DNA of 64,000 nucleotides from Streptomyces fulvoviolaceus (GTDB lineage: Bacteria > Actinomycetota > Actinomycetes > Streptomycetales > Streptomycetaceae). The position numbers and the translations under genes were made by a program. Below the pieces are notes generated by a model. It did no database searches. It was not told the origin of the DNA and saw only the letters and a program-made list of their open reading frames with translations. Shown here piece by piece: positions 17,991 to 26,401 of this stretch. The stretch lies in the NCBI RefSeq assembly GCF_000718165.1, contig NZ_JOEY01000002.1, positions 1 through 64,000 of the forward strand. Reading direction: 5' to 3'. Numbering within the stretch: the stretch's first letter is position 1; the number at the start of each line of letters is the position of its first letter.

Positions 17991-18098
17991 CACTGGCCAA
18001 GATCACCGGTAGTTCCAGGACGGGGATACGGTGGCCACCGGAAGTCCCCGGTCGCTGAGGGGAGTTGGCCGGGTACCTGGTGTCTCAGAGGAGTTCAC

Positions 18099-18383
18099 GT
18101 GCCTGCCAGACCCCCTCTGACGGCCCGCCGTCTCCGGCTCGCCGTGGAGCTGCGCAAGATGCGCGAGCGCGCGGGAATGACGGCGATCGAGGCCGCCTGC
18201 GCGCTCGGTACGAGTCAAGGGCAGCTCAGCAACGTGGAGTCGGGTCGGTTCGGGGTGAGCCCTGAGCGCGTCAGGGCGCTGGCCAGCATGTACTCGTGCC
18301 CGGACCGGGCGTTCGTCGAAGCCACCGCCCTCAGTCCCGAGAAGTCCCGGGATCTGATCCATCACATCGCCCAGAACCTGTGA
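18099..18383 (+). CDS. Short XRE-family regulator lacking DUF5753
   Basis: 94 aa. An intact helix-turn-helix (LRLAVELRKMRERAGMTAIE, LGTSQGQLSNVESGRFGVSP) is followed by only about 35 residues, ending SPEKSRDLIHHIAQNL. Full-length relatives have about 270-290 aa with a DUF5753 domain; here that domain is absent, although the frame closes cleanly and the DUF397 gene follows 10 bases later. GTG 18099 has GAGGAG upstream. It may be a dominant-negative or trimmed regulator. The IS605 left end is about 100 bases upstream. Confidence 0.8.
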   Translation: MPARPPLTARRLRLAVELRKMRERAGMTAIEAACALGTSQGQLSNVESGRFGVSPERVRALASMYSCPDRAFVEATALSPEKSRDLIHHIAQNL

Positions 18384-18393
18384 AGGAGCCGAC

Positions 18394-18579
18394 ATGTACC
18401 CGCACGGCTGGCAGAAGTCGTCCTACTGCGGGCAGGGCGAATCCTGCGTCCACATATCCGCCACCGCCAAGGCGGTCCACCTCACCGAGAGCGCCGATCC
18501 CACCCAAGCCGTCCTCACCACCGACCCCGTCGCCTTCGGCGCCCTTCTCAACGCGCTGAAGTCGTCCGCAGGACAGTGA
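18394..18579 (+). CDS. DUF397 domain protein
   Basis: 61 aa, MYPHGWQKSSYCGQGESCVHISA...VHLTESADPTQAVL...FGALLNALKSSAGQ. It has W-KSSYC and SCV, but IRDSK is replaced by LTESA, so it is a divergent member. AGGAG precedes the ATG. It follows the short XRE gene and overlaps the CapA gene start by GTGA, making a three-gene unit. Confidence 0.85.
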   Translation: MYPHGWQKSSYCGQGESCVHISATAKAVHLTESADPTQAVLTTDPVAFGALLNALKSSAGQ

Positions 18580-19967
18580 GCCGGTCCCGGCGGGAGGCGC
18601 TGGCGCTTGGCGCCGGGGTCTCGGCGGGTGCTGTGCTGGCCGGATGTGGCGGGGAGGGGCGTAAAGCCGCTCCCACACCGAGCCGCAGCCGAAGCCAAAG
18701 CCCCAGCCGTACGCCCGCTCGTCTCCCCCTCGCCCTCGTCGTCCACCCCACCCGAGCCCCCGGCCTCTCCGCCGACCCCCAACTCCTCGCGGACGTAAGG
18801 GCGGGCAGGCCCCTGACCTGGGAGCGGCTCGGCGGTACCGGTGGAGCCGCCCGAGTCGTGCAAGGCGACAGAGACGCCGTGGAAGCGGTACGGCGCGACC
18901 CCGACGCCGTCGCCGTCGTACGGGCCGATGCCCTCACCCCCGGCGTCGCCGCGCTCCCCGTCGACGGACGGGACCCTGTGGCCGACCCCCGGCGGTATCC
19001 CGTCACCGTCGCCGCAGACACCGAACCCGGACCGGTCGTCACCACCCACTGGGCCGGCGACATCATGCTCGGTCGGCGGGTCGGGGACGAGATCGTCCGG
19101 GCCGGTGACCCCGCGCTCCCCTTCAGCCGGACCGCTCACCGACTCGGCGCCGCCGATCTCACCGTCGGGAATCTTGAGTGCACCCTCTCCCGGGCCGGGC
19201 CGCCCACCCAGGGCGGGGACTCCTTCGGCGCTGACCCGGCCGTGCTGGCGGGGCTGAAGAAGGCCGGGTTCGACGTGCTCACGCTGGCCAACAACCACCT
19301 CGGTGACTTCGGGGTCGAGGCGCTCCAAAACACTGTGCGCATCGCCCAGGACGCGGGGTTCGTCACCACCGGCGCCGGTGCGGATCTGGCCGAGGCGCGG
19401 CGCCCGGCGATCGTCCGAGTCCACGGCATCCGTTTCGGGATCCTCGCCTTCAACGCCATCGGGGAGACGCCCGCAGCCCGACCAACGACACCTGGGGTCG
19501 TCCAGGTGCGGATGCCGCCCCGGACCGGGCCCCTCGTCCCCTCCGACCTCGCCGCCGTCGAAGCTTCCGTCCGTGCGCTCCGCTCCCGCGTCGACGTCGT
19601 GGTCGTATGCCCGCACTGGGGGCAGCAGTACACGCACGAGCCCGTACCCGCTCAACGCACCGTCGCCCGGCGGCTCGTCGACGCCGGGGCGGACGCGGTG
19701 ATCGCGTCGCATCCGCACTGGGTGCAGGGCATCGAGCACTATCGGGGCTCGCTCGTCGCGCACTCGCTCGGGAACTTCGTCTTCGACATGGAGTTCTCGC
19801 CGGAGGTCCGGCAAGGGATCGTGCTGGAGCTCGTGTTCTGGGGCGCGAGGGCGATGGCGGCACGGCCGTTGCCGGTGCGGATCGGGGAACGGTATGTGCC
19901 CTACTTCCTCGCCGCCGGCAGCCGAGAAGCACGGGAGATCATCGGCGACATGTACGCGGTCGCGTAG
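18576..19967 (+). CDS. CapA-family lipoprotein
   Basis: 463 aa. The N-terminus SRSRREALALGAGVSAGAVLAGC has a twin-Arg start and a lipobox (LAGC), so it is exported and lipid-anchored. The CapA/PgsA metallophosphatase-like core is clear: GDIMLGRRV, VGNLECTLS, FDVLTLANNHLGDFG, VVVVCPHWGQQY, VIASHPHWVQGIEHY, VAHSLGNFVFD. Relatives take part in poly-gamma-glutamate synthesis or act as cell-wall phosphodiesterases; no pgsBC partners are nearby, so the substrate is open. The GTG start is coupled to the DUF397 stop. Confidence 0.9.
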   Translation: MSRSRREALALGAGVSAGAVLAGCGGEGRKAAPTPSRSRSQSPSRTPARLPLALVVHPTRAPGLSADPQLLADVRAGRPLTWERLGGTGGAARVVQGDRDAVEAVRRDPDAVAVVRADALTPGVAALPVDGRDPVADPRRYPVTVAADTEPGPVVTTHWAGDIMLGRRVGDEIVRAGDPALPFSRTAHRLGAADLTVGNLECTLSRAGPPTQGGDSFGADPAVLAGLKKAGFDVLTLANNHLGDFGVEALQNTVRIAQDAGFVTTGAGADLAEARRPAIVRVHGIRFGILAFNAIGETPAARPTTPGVVQVRMPPRTGPLVPSDLAAVEASVRALRSRVDVVVVCPHWGQQYTHEPVPAQRTVARRLVDAGADAVIASHPHWVQGIEHYRGSLVAHSLGNFVFDMEFSPEVRQGIVLELVFWGARAMAARPLPVRIGERYVPYFLAAGSREAREIIGDMYAVA

Positions 19968-19974
19968 GGACCTC

Positions 19975-20997
19975 TCACCTGTCGCTGTCGAACGCGATGT
20001 GCAGGTGGTCCCGGTGCACCCGGTCCGAGAAGAAGCCCCCGCCGGACAGCAGCCTCGGGCCGCCCACGTTGTACGCGCCGGCCCGCGCCGCCGCCCGCAT
20101 GAAGCCGTCGATCAGGGTGTCGGGGGTGGCCGGGTCGATCACGGCTCGGCCGTTCACCGCCCATACGTCGAAGGCCCGCATCCTCGTGTGGTCGCTGAGC
20201 CGGTTCGTGCCGAAGACGTTGCGCGGGTGGCCGGTGTGGACGACGCTCACGTCGATCTCGTACCGCTCCGCGAGGGTGAGCAGGGCGCGCAGGGGCTTGG
20301 GGTGCAGGTGGCCGGCGCGGATGTCGGCTTCGGCGGCGGGCGGGAGGTGGATGCGGTTCCCCTCCCCCACCACCCGCTCGATCAGGTCGCCCGGGCGGGC
20401 CAGCGCCCGGGCCGGGCGGGACGGGTGGAGGTCCGTGACCTGCCAGCCCTCCGCCGGCGAACGGGTCATGCGTACGTCGACCGTGGCGCCACCCGTATCC
20501 ACCGCCCCGTCCGCCGCCCTCGCCCACTGCCGCAGCGGCACGAGGACGCTGGCGCGTGCGCCGACCAGCCCCCCGTACTGCGCGGCGATCACCCGGGCCG
20601 TCGCCTCGGGCCCGGCGTCGAGCAGGGGCCGGGCCTGCCGGACGAGGCGCGCGGCGCCGTCCGTCGGCACGCCCCGCACCTCGACGGACCGTTCCAGCGC
20701 GGGATCCGGACCCCGTCGGCCGCGCGGCCAGGTACCCAGCGCCTCCAGGAGTCGTACGGCTGACTGTTTGGCCTGCGGCTCGACCTCGGTGCGGGCCAGG
20801 GGCCACGGGGAGGCGGAGGGCAGCGGGGGTGTCGGAGACAACTGGGACGGTCGAGACGGTTCACACGTCGGTGTCGGTGATGGGATCTCGGCGCTCGTGT
20901 CCGTGGCCTCCGGCTCCCTCTCCCCGTCCGGCGTGCACCCGGCGAGTCCGAGCCCGACGGCGGCCAACAGCAGCGTCCGCCTTGCTGGTTCGGTCAC
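19975..20997 (-). CDS. Lipoprotein with M15-like (LAS) peptidase fold
   Basis: 340 aa. Lipobox LAAVGLGLAGC at the N-terminus, then a Pro/Ser-rich spacer. The C-terminal 130 residues carry a LAS-type zinc signature in order: VVHTGHPRNVF, SDHTRMRAFDVWAVNG and DHLHIAFD, matching H, SxHxxxxAxDV and HLH of D,D/L,D-peptidases such as VanY. Likely a cell-wall peptidase or an inactive binding version. GTG 20997 follows the stop of the EEP gene by one base, so the two are co-transcribed. Confidence 0.75.
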   Translation of the reverse strand: MTEPARRTLLLAAVGLGLAGCTPDGEREPEATDTSAEIPSPTPTCEPSRPSQLSPTPPLPSASPWPLARTEVEPQAKQSAVRLLEALGTWPRGRRGPDPALERSVEVRGVPTDGAARLVRQARPLLDAGPEATARVIAAQYGGLVGARASVLVPLRQWARAADGAVDTGGATVDVRMTRSPAEGWQVTDLHPSRPARALARPGDLIERVVGEGNRIHLPPAAEADIRAGHLHPKPLRALLTLAERYEIDVSVVHTGHPRNVFGTNRLSDHTRMRAFDVWAVNGRAVIDPATPDTLIDGFMRAAARAGAYNVGGPRLLSGGGFFSDRVHRDHLHIAFDSDR

Positions 20998-20998
20998 C

Positions 20999-21844
20999 TC
21001 ACCAGGGTTCCCCGACGGCCGGGCGGGCTGTCAAGGCGTCGGCGAGGTCGGCGACGACCGCCGCATGGTCCGACGGCCATACGCCGTCCACCGGACCGTC
21101 GCCCGCACGGCGTACGGCGCGGACATGGCCGAGGCCGCCGGGGCCGGGCGGGCCGATGTGGATGTAGTCGATCCGGACGGGAGGGCTCACGTGGACGTAC
21201 GGGTTCGCCGGGTCCCAGGTGGCGGAGGGGGCCGTCGGGTCGGCGTACTCCCAGGCGTCGAGGAAGACCTGGCCGGGTGCGGCGGGGGCCGTCTTGTAGC
21301 CGCCGAAGAGCCGGATCTCGTCGGAGTCCGGCCAGGCGTTGAAGTCCCCTGTCACTATCGGGGGGAACTCGGTCCCGTCCCGGTGCTCGGCCACGAACTC
21401 CGCCAGCGCGGTGACCTGTTGGCGGCGGAGGGCCGAGGCGTCGGTGGCCGAGGTGAGGTGGGTGGTGAAGAAGGGGACCTCGTACGACGGCGTGGCCAGA
21501 CGGGCGTAGAGCGCGAGGCGGCCGTCGTCCAGTTCCTCGGGGGCCGGGAGGCGCAGGACGTCCTGCGCGACGACCGGCCAGCGGCTCAGTACCGCGTTGC
21601 CCACCTCCACACCCGGGTCGCCGATACGGCGTTGCCAGCGGTCGGACGCCTCAGACGCCGCCCAGGTCCACTGCAGGCCGAGTTCGCCCGCGAGCCACTC
21701 GGCGAGGTTCTCGGCGTCGGTCGACCACACCTCCTGCAGCCCGACCACATCCGGGCGCAGCTCCCGCAGTACGGCCAGGATCGCCTTCTGCCGTTCCGCC
21801 CAGGAGCCGAATCGCCACCACAGGTTCCAGGTCACCACGCGCAT
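20999..21844 (-). CDS. Endonuclease/exonuclease/phosphatase family hydrolase
   Basis: 281 aa from ATG 21844 (MRVVTWNLWWRFGSW). EEP motifs in order: TWNLW (Asn), VGLQEVW (Glu), VGNAVLSRWP, FFTTHLTS, VTGDFNAWPDSDE (D-x-N), RIDYIHIG and PSDHAAVVAD (SDH). All catalytic residues of Mg-dependent phosphodiesterases are present. Substrate unknown (nucleic acid, sphingomyelin-like or inositol phosphate). No signal peptide. Upstream of the M15-like lipoprotein in one operon. Confidence 0.88.
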   Translation of the reverse strand: MRVVTWNLWWRFGSWAERQKAILAVLRELRPDVVGLQEVWSTDAENLAEWLAGELGLQWTWAASEASDRWQRRIGDPGVEVGNAVLSRWPVVAQDVLRLPAPEELDDGRLALYARLATPSYEVPFFTTHLTSATDASALRRQQVTALAEFVAEHRDGTEFPPIVTGDFNAWPDSDEIRLFGGYKTAPAAPGQVFLDAWEYADPTAPSATWDPANPYVHVSPPVRIDYIHIGPPGPGGLGHVRAVRRAGDGPVDGVWPSDHAAVVADLADALTARPAVGEPW

Positions 21845-21954
21845 CGCCCCGCCGCCCCTTCGTCCGTCCGGCACCGGCACTGCGACCATTGAAGTCCGCA
21901 GTCACCGGCGCCGGGACAGGAACCGGACGACAAGAGACAGGAGTCTCACACGCC

Positions 21955-22347
21955 ATGTCCAGTAACGCCGAGCGCAAATACCGGGCCGTCGCGGCCATTC
22001 AGCGCCGCCTCAACCCCGTCATGCGCCGCCTGCCCCTCCAGACCCTCCTGGAGACCACCGGCCGCACGTCGAAGGTGCCGAGGCGAACTCCCGTGGGCGG
22101 AAAGCGAGTCGGTGACTCCTTCTGGCTGGTCTCCGAGTTCGGCGAGCGGTCCCAGTACGTCCGCAACATCAAGGCCGACTCCAGGGTCCGGGTGCGCATC
22201 CGTGGGCGCTGGCACACCGGTACGGCCCATCTCATGCCGGAGGACGACACCGCCGTACGACTGCGCGGTCTGCCCCTGATGAACAGTGCCGCGGTGCGGA
22301 CGATAGGGGTCGGGCAGCTGACGGTGCGGGTGGACCTGGACGGCTGA
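21955..22347 (+). CDS. Deazaflavin-dependent (Ddn-type) nitroreductase family protein
   Basis: 130 aa, starting ATG 21955 behind AGGAG (11 bases). LPLQTLLETTGRTSKVPRRTPV, SFWLVSEFGERSQYVRNIKAD and VRVRIRGRWHTGTAHLMPEDD match the split-barrel Ddn/F420H2-dependent quinone or nitro reductases. It fits the F420 context (fbiC 9 kb away). Divergent from the EEP gene. Confidence 0.85.
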   Translation: MSSNAERKYRAVAAIQRRLNPVMRRLPLQTLLETTGRTSKVPRRTPVGGKRVGDSFWLVSEFGERSQYVRNIKADSRVRVRIRGRWHTGTAHLMPEDDTAVRLRGLPLMNSAAVRTIGVGQLTVRVDLDG

Positions 22348-22447
22348 GCGTCGACCGTCCGCCCCTTCTGTTCGGCCTGACGGGCGGCGCGGCGGCGGCT
22401 CCCGCCGACTCGGGGCCACCGCCGTGCCGTTCAGTGGGCGGCGAGCG

Positions 22448-22990
22448 TCACTTCGCCGACTTGTAGAAGGTGTAGGTCGCGGTGTACGGGACGCTGACCT
22501 GGTCCGTGCCGGTGCAGGCGGTCGCGGGGGCGACGCCGCCGGTCGTGTTCAGACGCTGTATGTAGGAGACGTCCGCGAAGACGCCGGTGCCCCGGGTGGC
22601 GGTGGACTGGAGCAGGAGCTCGGGGATGGTGCCGGTCTTGGGGGAGCTGGCGATGGCCGAGGCGTTCACCGCGCTGCCGTCCACCGTGGACACCCAGACG
22701 GGGCCACGGGAGTGGAGGGCGACGGTGCGGCCTCTCTTGTCCGACAGGGTGGCGGCCGGCTCCAGGAGCTTCCAGGCACCGTCGGTGCAGGTGTAGGTCT
22801 GCACACCCCGGGCGGCGAGGACTCCGGTCAGTTTGTTGCCGTCGGGCACCTCGAGTGCGGCGGGGACCTTCACGGCGGCGGGTGCCGGGTCCGAGGCGGC
22901 GGCGTGACCGGCCGTCGTGCTCAGGAAGGTGCCGGCGGTCGCGGCGGCAAGGGCCGCGGTGGTCAGGGCGAGACGCTTGGCGATCTTCAA
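22448..22990 (-). CDS. Secreted DUF3455 protein
   Basis: 180 aa. Signal peptide KIAKRLALTTAALAAATAGTFLSTTAGHAAA. The mature part has the DUF3455 order: AALEVPDGNKLTGVLAARGVQTYTC, W-LLEPAATLSD, HSRGPVWVSTVDGSAV, IPELLLQS, DVSYIQRLNTTGGVAP, VPYTATYTFY, with two Cys likely forming a disulphide. Function unknown. A 13-bp palindrome TGACTGACAGTCA, close to the CTGAC-N5-GTCAG operator, lies about 20 bases upstream of the ATG. Confidence 0.88.
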   Translation of the reverse strand: MKIAKRLALTTAALAAATAGTFLSTTAGHAAASDPAPAAVKVPAALEVPDGNKLTGVLAARGVQTYTCTDGAWKLLEPAATLSDKRGRTVALHSRGPVWVSTVDGSAVNASAIASSPKTGTIPELLLQSTATRGTGVFADVSYIQRLNTTGGVAPATACTGTDQVSVPYTATYTFYKSAK

Positions 22991-23123
22991 GTTCGTTCTC
23001 CGGTAAGGTTTTTGACTGTCAGTCAGGGCAACGACATCGATGTCGCCGCCCTCCGCACCGGGACTCTACGGGGCAGTCCGAGGGTTCCAGGGCCGGTTGG
23101 CCGAACAGGTGACCCGAAGGCCC

Positions 23124-24575
23124 TCACCCCGGCCAGACGATCGACTGCACCTCGCTGTAGGCGTGCAGCGCGTACGACCCGCAGTCCCGGCCGACGCCGC
23201 TCTTCCGGAAGCCCCCGAACGGCGCCTCCATGTTGCGGCCGACGGTGTTCACACCGACTCCTCCGGCCCGCAGGCGCCGCGCCACCCGGAAGGCGCGGGC
23301 CACGTCCACCGACCAGACGTAGTCGATCAGGCCGTAGTCGCTGTCGTTGGCGAGGGCGATGCCCTCCTCCTCGTCGTCGAAGGGCGTCACGGTCACGACC
23401 GGCCCGAAGATCTCCTCGCGGACCACCCGCATGTCGGGGCTGCACCCCGCGAGGAGGGTCGGCCCGATGTAGAAACCCCGGTCGGGCATGGGCCGTTCGG
23501 CACCCGCGACCACCACCGCGCCTTCCTTGCGGCCCAGTTCGACGTACGACTCCACCCGCTCCCGGTGCGCCGCGGAGATCACCGGCCCGACCACCGTGTC
23601 CGGCTCCCGCGGATCCCCCACCTTCAACCGCCCGGCATACCCGGCCAGTTGCTCCACCAGCCGCTCGTACAGGCCCCGCTGCACCAGCACCCGCGTGGGC
23701 GCCGTGCAGATCTGCCCGCTGTAGAAGGAGAAGGTGGTCCCGATCCCGGCCACCGCGGACGCCAGGTCCGCGTCGTCGAGGACGACCGCCGCCCCCTTCC
23801 CGCCCAGCTCCATCAGCTGCCGCTTCATGCCCCGCCCGCACACCTCGGCGATGCGCTGCCCGACGGCCGTGGAACCGGTGAAGCTGACCATGTCGACGTC
23901 GGGCGAGTCCACGACGGCCTCGCCGACCTCCACCGACCGCCCGGAGACGACGTTCACCACCCCGCGCGGCACCCCGGCCGCCTCCAGCGCCTCCGCCATC
24001 CGGTAGACGGAGAGGGGGTCCTGCGGGGCGGGCTTCACGACCACCGTGTTGCCCATGGCGAGAGCGGGGGCGATCTTCCCGGCCGGGTTGGCCCACGGGT
24101 TGTTGTACGAGGTGATGCAGGTGACGACCCCGACGGGCTGCCGCACGGCCAGCGCGCCCATCACCGCGGCCCTCCCCATCGGCCCGGCCTCGTTGACCTG
24201 CGGCGGGATCGCCCACTCGGCGGGCTCCACCCGCGCGTACCGCCGGAACCGGGCGGCGGCCACACCGACCTGCATCCCGCGCGCGGTGCCGGTCGTGGCG
24301 CCGGTCTCGGCCTGGGCGAGCTCGGCGTACGGCACAAGGCGGGAGCGGATGATGTCCGCGGCCCGGCCCAGCACGGCCGCCCGTTCCTCCGGCGCCGTAC
24401 GCGACCACGGACCGAAGGCCTCGCGGGCCGCGGCACAGGCCGCGTGCGCCTGATCCCGCGAGGCCTCCGGCGCCCACCCGACGACTTCCTCGGTGGCCGG
24501 GTCGGAAACCTCGTAGTGCCCGCCGTCCGGCTCCACCCACGAGCCACCCACGAACAGCCGCTGTCCATCCGTCAC
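23124..24575 (-). CDS. Aldehyde dehydrogenase family protein
   Basis: 483 aa, full length. NAD-site FTGSTAVGQRI, general base MELGGKGAAV (Glu), nucleophile FYSGQICTAPTR (Cys), end APFGGFRKSGVGRDCGSYAL. GTG 24575 overlaps the amidohydrolase stop (GTGA). Oxidises an aldehyde to an acid; the substrate is presumably an intermediate of the pathway encoded by this operon (luciferase-like oxidoreductase, amidohydrolase, then this gene). Confidence 0.92.
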   Translation of the reverse strand: MTDGQRLFVGGSWVEPDGGHYEVSDPATEEVVGWAPEASRDQAHAACAAAREAFGPWSRTAPEERAAVLGRAADIIRSRLVPYAELAQAETGATTGTARGMQVGVAAARFRRYARVEPAEWAIPPQVNEAGPMGRAAVMGALAVRQPVGVVTCITSYNNPWANPAGKIAPALAMGNTVVVKPAPQDPLSVYRMAEALEAAGVPRGVVNVVSGRSVEVGEAVVDSPDVDMVSFTGSTAVGQRIAEVCGRGMKRQLMELGGKGAAVVLDDADLASAVAGIGTTFSFYSGQICTAPTRVLVQRGLYERLVEQLAGYAGRLKVGDPREPDTVVGPVISAAHRERVESYVELGRKEGAVVVAGAERPMPDRGFYIGPTLLAGCSPDMRVVREEIFGPVVTVTPFDDEEEGIALANDSDYGLIDYVWSVDVARAFRVARRLRAGGVGVNTVGRNMEAPFGGFRKSGVGRDCGSYALHAYSEVQSIVWPG

Positions 24576-26305
24576 TTGGTGGCCACCGTCCGGGTGTCCG
24601 TCCCCGACCGCAGCACCCTGCCCGGTACGGCCCCGCTCACCACGTCGTCCCGGATCGCCTCGACCCCGTTGACCCACACGGCCCGGATCCCGATCGCCTT
24701 GGAGTCCAGCCGTGGACTGTCACCCGGCAGGTCGTGCACCAGGGTGGCCGTGCCCGCGGCGATCCGCTCCGGGTCGAAGAGCACCAGATCCGCATGGAAG
24801 CCCTCCTGCACCCGACCCCGCTCGCGCAGCCCGAACAGCTGCGCCGGGTCGTCGGTCAGCATCTTCACCGCCTGCTCCAGACTCGCCAGCTTCCGCCCGC
24901 GCAGACAGTCACCGATGAACCGGGTCGTGTACGGCGCCCCGCACATCCGGTCCAGATGCGCCCCCGCGTCCGACCCGCCGAGGAGCACGTCCTCGTGCTG
25001 CCAGGTCTCGGCGCGCAGCGCCCAGGACGCCGGGTCGTTGTCGGTGGGCATGGGCCACAGCACCGTACGGAGTTCGTCGGCCGCGCAGATCTCGACCAGG
25101 CACGCGAACGGCTCCTGCCCGCGCTCGGCCGCGATGTCCGCCACGACCCGCCCGCTCAGCCCACGGTTCGCCTCGCTGTACGTGTCCCCGATGACGTACC
25201 GCCCGAAGTTCGTCAGCCGCCGGAAGACGCCCACCTCCTTGGACTGGGAGCGCCGCACCATCTCGGCCTGGACGGACGGGTCGCGCAGTCGCTCGATCCG
25301 CTCCGGGACCGGCAGCCCGAGGATCGGCCCCCACCCCGGGATCAGGTTCAGGGCGCAGAAGGTGCCCAGGGACATGTTCATCGGGGTCAGGATCGGCATG
25401 GTGAGCGCGACGATCCGGCCGCCGGCCTTCCGGGCCTGCTCGCTGGCGAACAGCTGCCTCGGCACCCGCTCGGGGACGGACGCGTCGACCGTCAGGACGT
25501 TCCAGTTCAGGGGCCGCCCCGCCGCCGCGCTCATCTCCACGAACAGCTCGATCTCGGCGTCGCTGAACTGGTCGAGACACCCGGCGACGATCGCCTCGAT
25601 CTGCGTCCCCTCGTGCTCACCGACGGCTCGCGAGAGGGCCAGCAGCTCGGCGGGCAGGGCATGCCGGGAGGCGACCGGTTCCCCGTCCCCGTCGGAGTGG
25701 GTGGTGGACTGAGTGGTGGAGAAACCCCAGGCACCGGCGTCCATGGCGTCGTGGAACAGCCGCAGCATTTCCTGGAGTTGCTCGTCACTCGGCTGCCCAC
25801 CGACCGCCTCCGGCCCCATCACGTACCGCCGCAGCGCGCAATGCCCCACCATGAAGCCCGCATTGACGGCGATCCGCCCTTCCAGGGCGTTCAGATACTC
25901 CCCGAAGGAGTGCCAGCTCCAGGGCGCCCCCTCCTCCAGCGCGACCAGCGACATGCCCTCGACCTTGGACATCATCCGGCGCGTGTAGTCGGCATCGGCC
26001 GGCCGCCGCGGGTTGAGCGGCGCGAGGGTGAACCCACAGTTCCCGGCCGCGACCGTGGTGACACCGTGGTTGAGGGAGGGGGTCGCGTACGGGTCCCAGA
26101 ACAGCTGCGCGTCGTAGTGGGTGTGCGGATCGACGAACCCCGGGGCGAGGACGAGGCCGGTGGCGTCCTCGGTGGTGCGCGATTCGTCGGTGATGCTTTG
26201 CTTGATCGCAGCGGTACGGCCGTCTCGTATCCCCACATCGGCCGTGTACGCGGGGGCGCCGGTCCCGTCGACGACGGTTGCGCCTTTGATGACGTGATCA
26301 AACAT
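24572..26305 (-). CDS. D-aminoacylase-type amidohydrolase
   Basis: 577 aa; ATG 26305 has a strong AAGGAGG eight bases upstream. Amidohydrolase motifs: APGFVDPHTHYDAQ (HxH metal site), GHCALRRYVMG, LLGGSDAGAHLDRM (Asp), and a C-terminal beta-sandwich (EGFHADLVLFDPERI, VWVNGVEAI). It resembles N-acyl-D-amino-acid deacylases, but many close relatives sit in catabolic clusters and are uncharacterised. Coupled to the ALDH gene downstream. Confidence 0.88.
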   Translation of the reverse strand: MFDHVIKGATVVDGTGAPAYTADVGIRDGRTAAIKQSITDESRTTEDATGLVLAPGFVDPHTHYDAQLFWDPYATPSLNHGVTTVAAGNCGFTLAPLNPRRPADADYTRRMMSKVEGMSLVALEEGAPWSWHSFGEYLNALEGRIAVNAGFMVGHCALRRYVMGPEAVGGQPSDEQLQEMLRLFHDAMDAGAWGFSTTQSTTHSDGDGEPVASRHALPAELLALSRAVGEHEGTQIEAIVAGCLDQFSDAEIELFVEMSAAAGRPLNWNVLTVDASVPERVPRQLFASEQARKAGGRIVALTMPILTPMNMSLGTFCALNLIPGWGPILGLPVPERIERLRDPSVQAEMVRRSQSKEVGVFRRLTNFGRYVIGDTYSEANRGLSGRVVADIAAERGQEPFACLVEICAADELRTVLWPMPTDNDPASWALRAETWQHEDVLLGGSDAGAHLDRMCGAPYTTRFIGDCLRGRKLASLEQAVKMLTDDPAQLFGLRERGRVQEGFHADLVLFDPERIAAGTATLVHDLPGDSPRLDSKAIGIRAVWVNGVEAIRDDVVSGAVPGRVLRSGTDTRTVATK

Positions 26306-26346
26306 GGACCCTGCCTCCTTGAACTCCGGGTCGGTGTAGATACCTA

Positions 26347-26376
26347 GGGGTGCGGGGAACTGCGCGACCGGCCACA
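26347..26376. repeat. Streptomyces dispersed repeat
   Basis: GGGGTGCGGGGAACTGCGCG followed by ACCGGCC. A second copy (GGGGC...GACCAGCCCC) is at 46247-46276. It can fold into a GC-rich hairpin and recurs across Streptomyces genomes in intergenic positions. Confidence 0.7.
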
Positions 26377-26401
26377 ACGAACCCGCAGCCGCCGTCCGCC
26401 C

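Larger units (their letters stand above)
16118..18000 (-). mobile_element. IS200/IS605-family insertion sequence, complete
   Basis: Divergent tnpA (plus) and tnpB (minus) sit between two subterminal hairpins: CCGCCCCGT-GA-ACGGGGCGG at 16128-16147 on the tnpB side (right end) and CCCCCGCCT-GT-AGGCGGGGG at 17971-17990, with an outer TGGCC/GGCCA stem, on the tnpA side (left end). There are no terminal inverted repeats or target duplications, as expected for single-strand transposition. Both genes look intact. The exact ends cannot be set without an empty site; the given limits are estimates. Confidence 0.85.

Noticed and set aside
19607..21892. 761-codon plus-strand frame beyond CapA
   Set aside because: Overlaps two well-supported minus-strand genes and shows no family-like sequence.
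23040..25712. Long plus-strand open frame opposite the ALDH and amidohydrolase genes
   Set aside because: Antisense artefact of GC-rich coding; the minus-strand frames carry complete active-site motifs.
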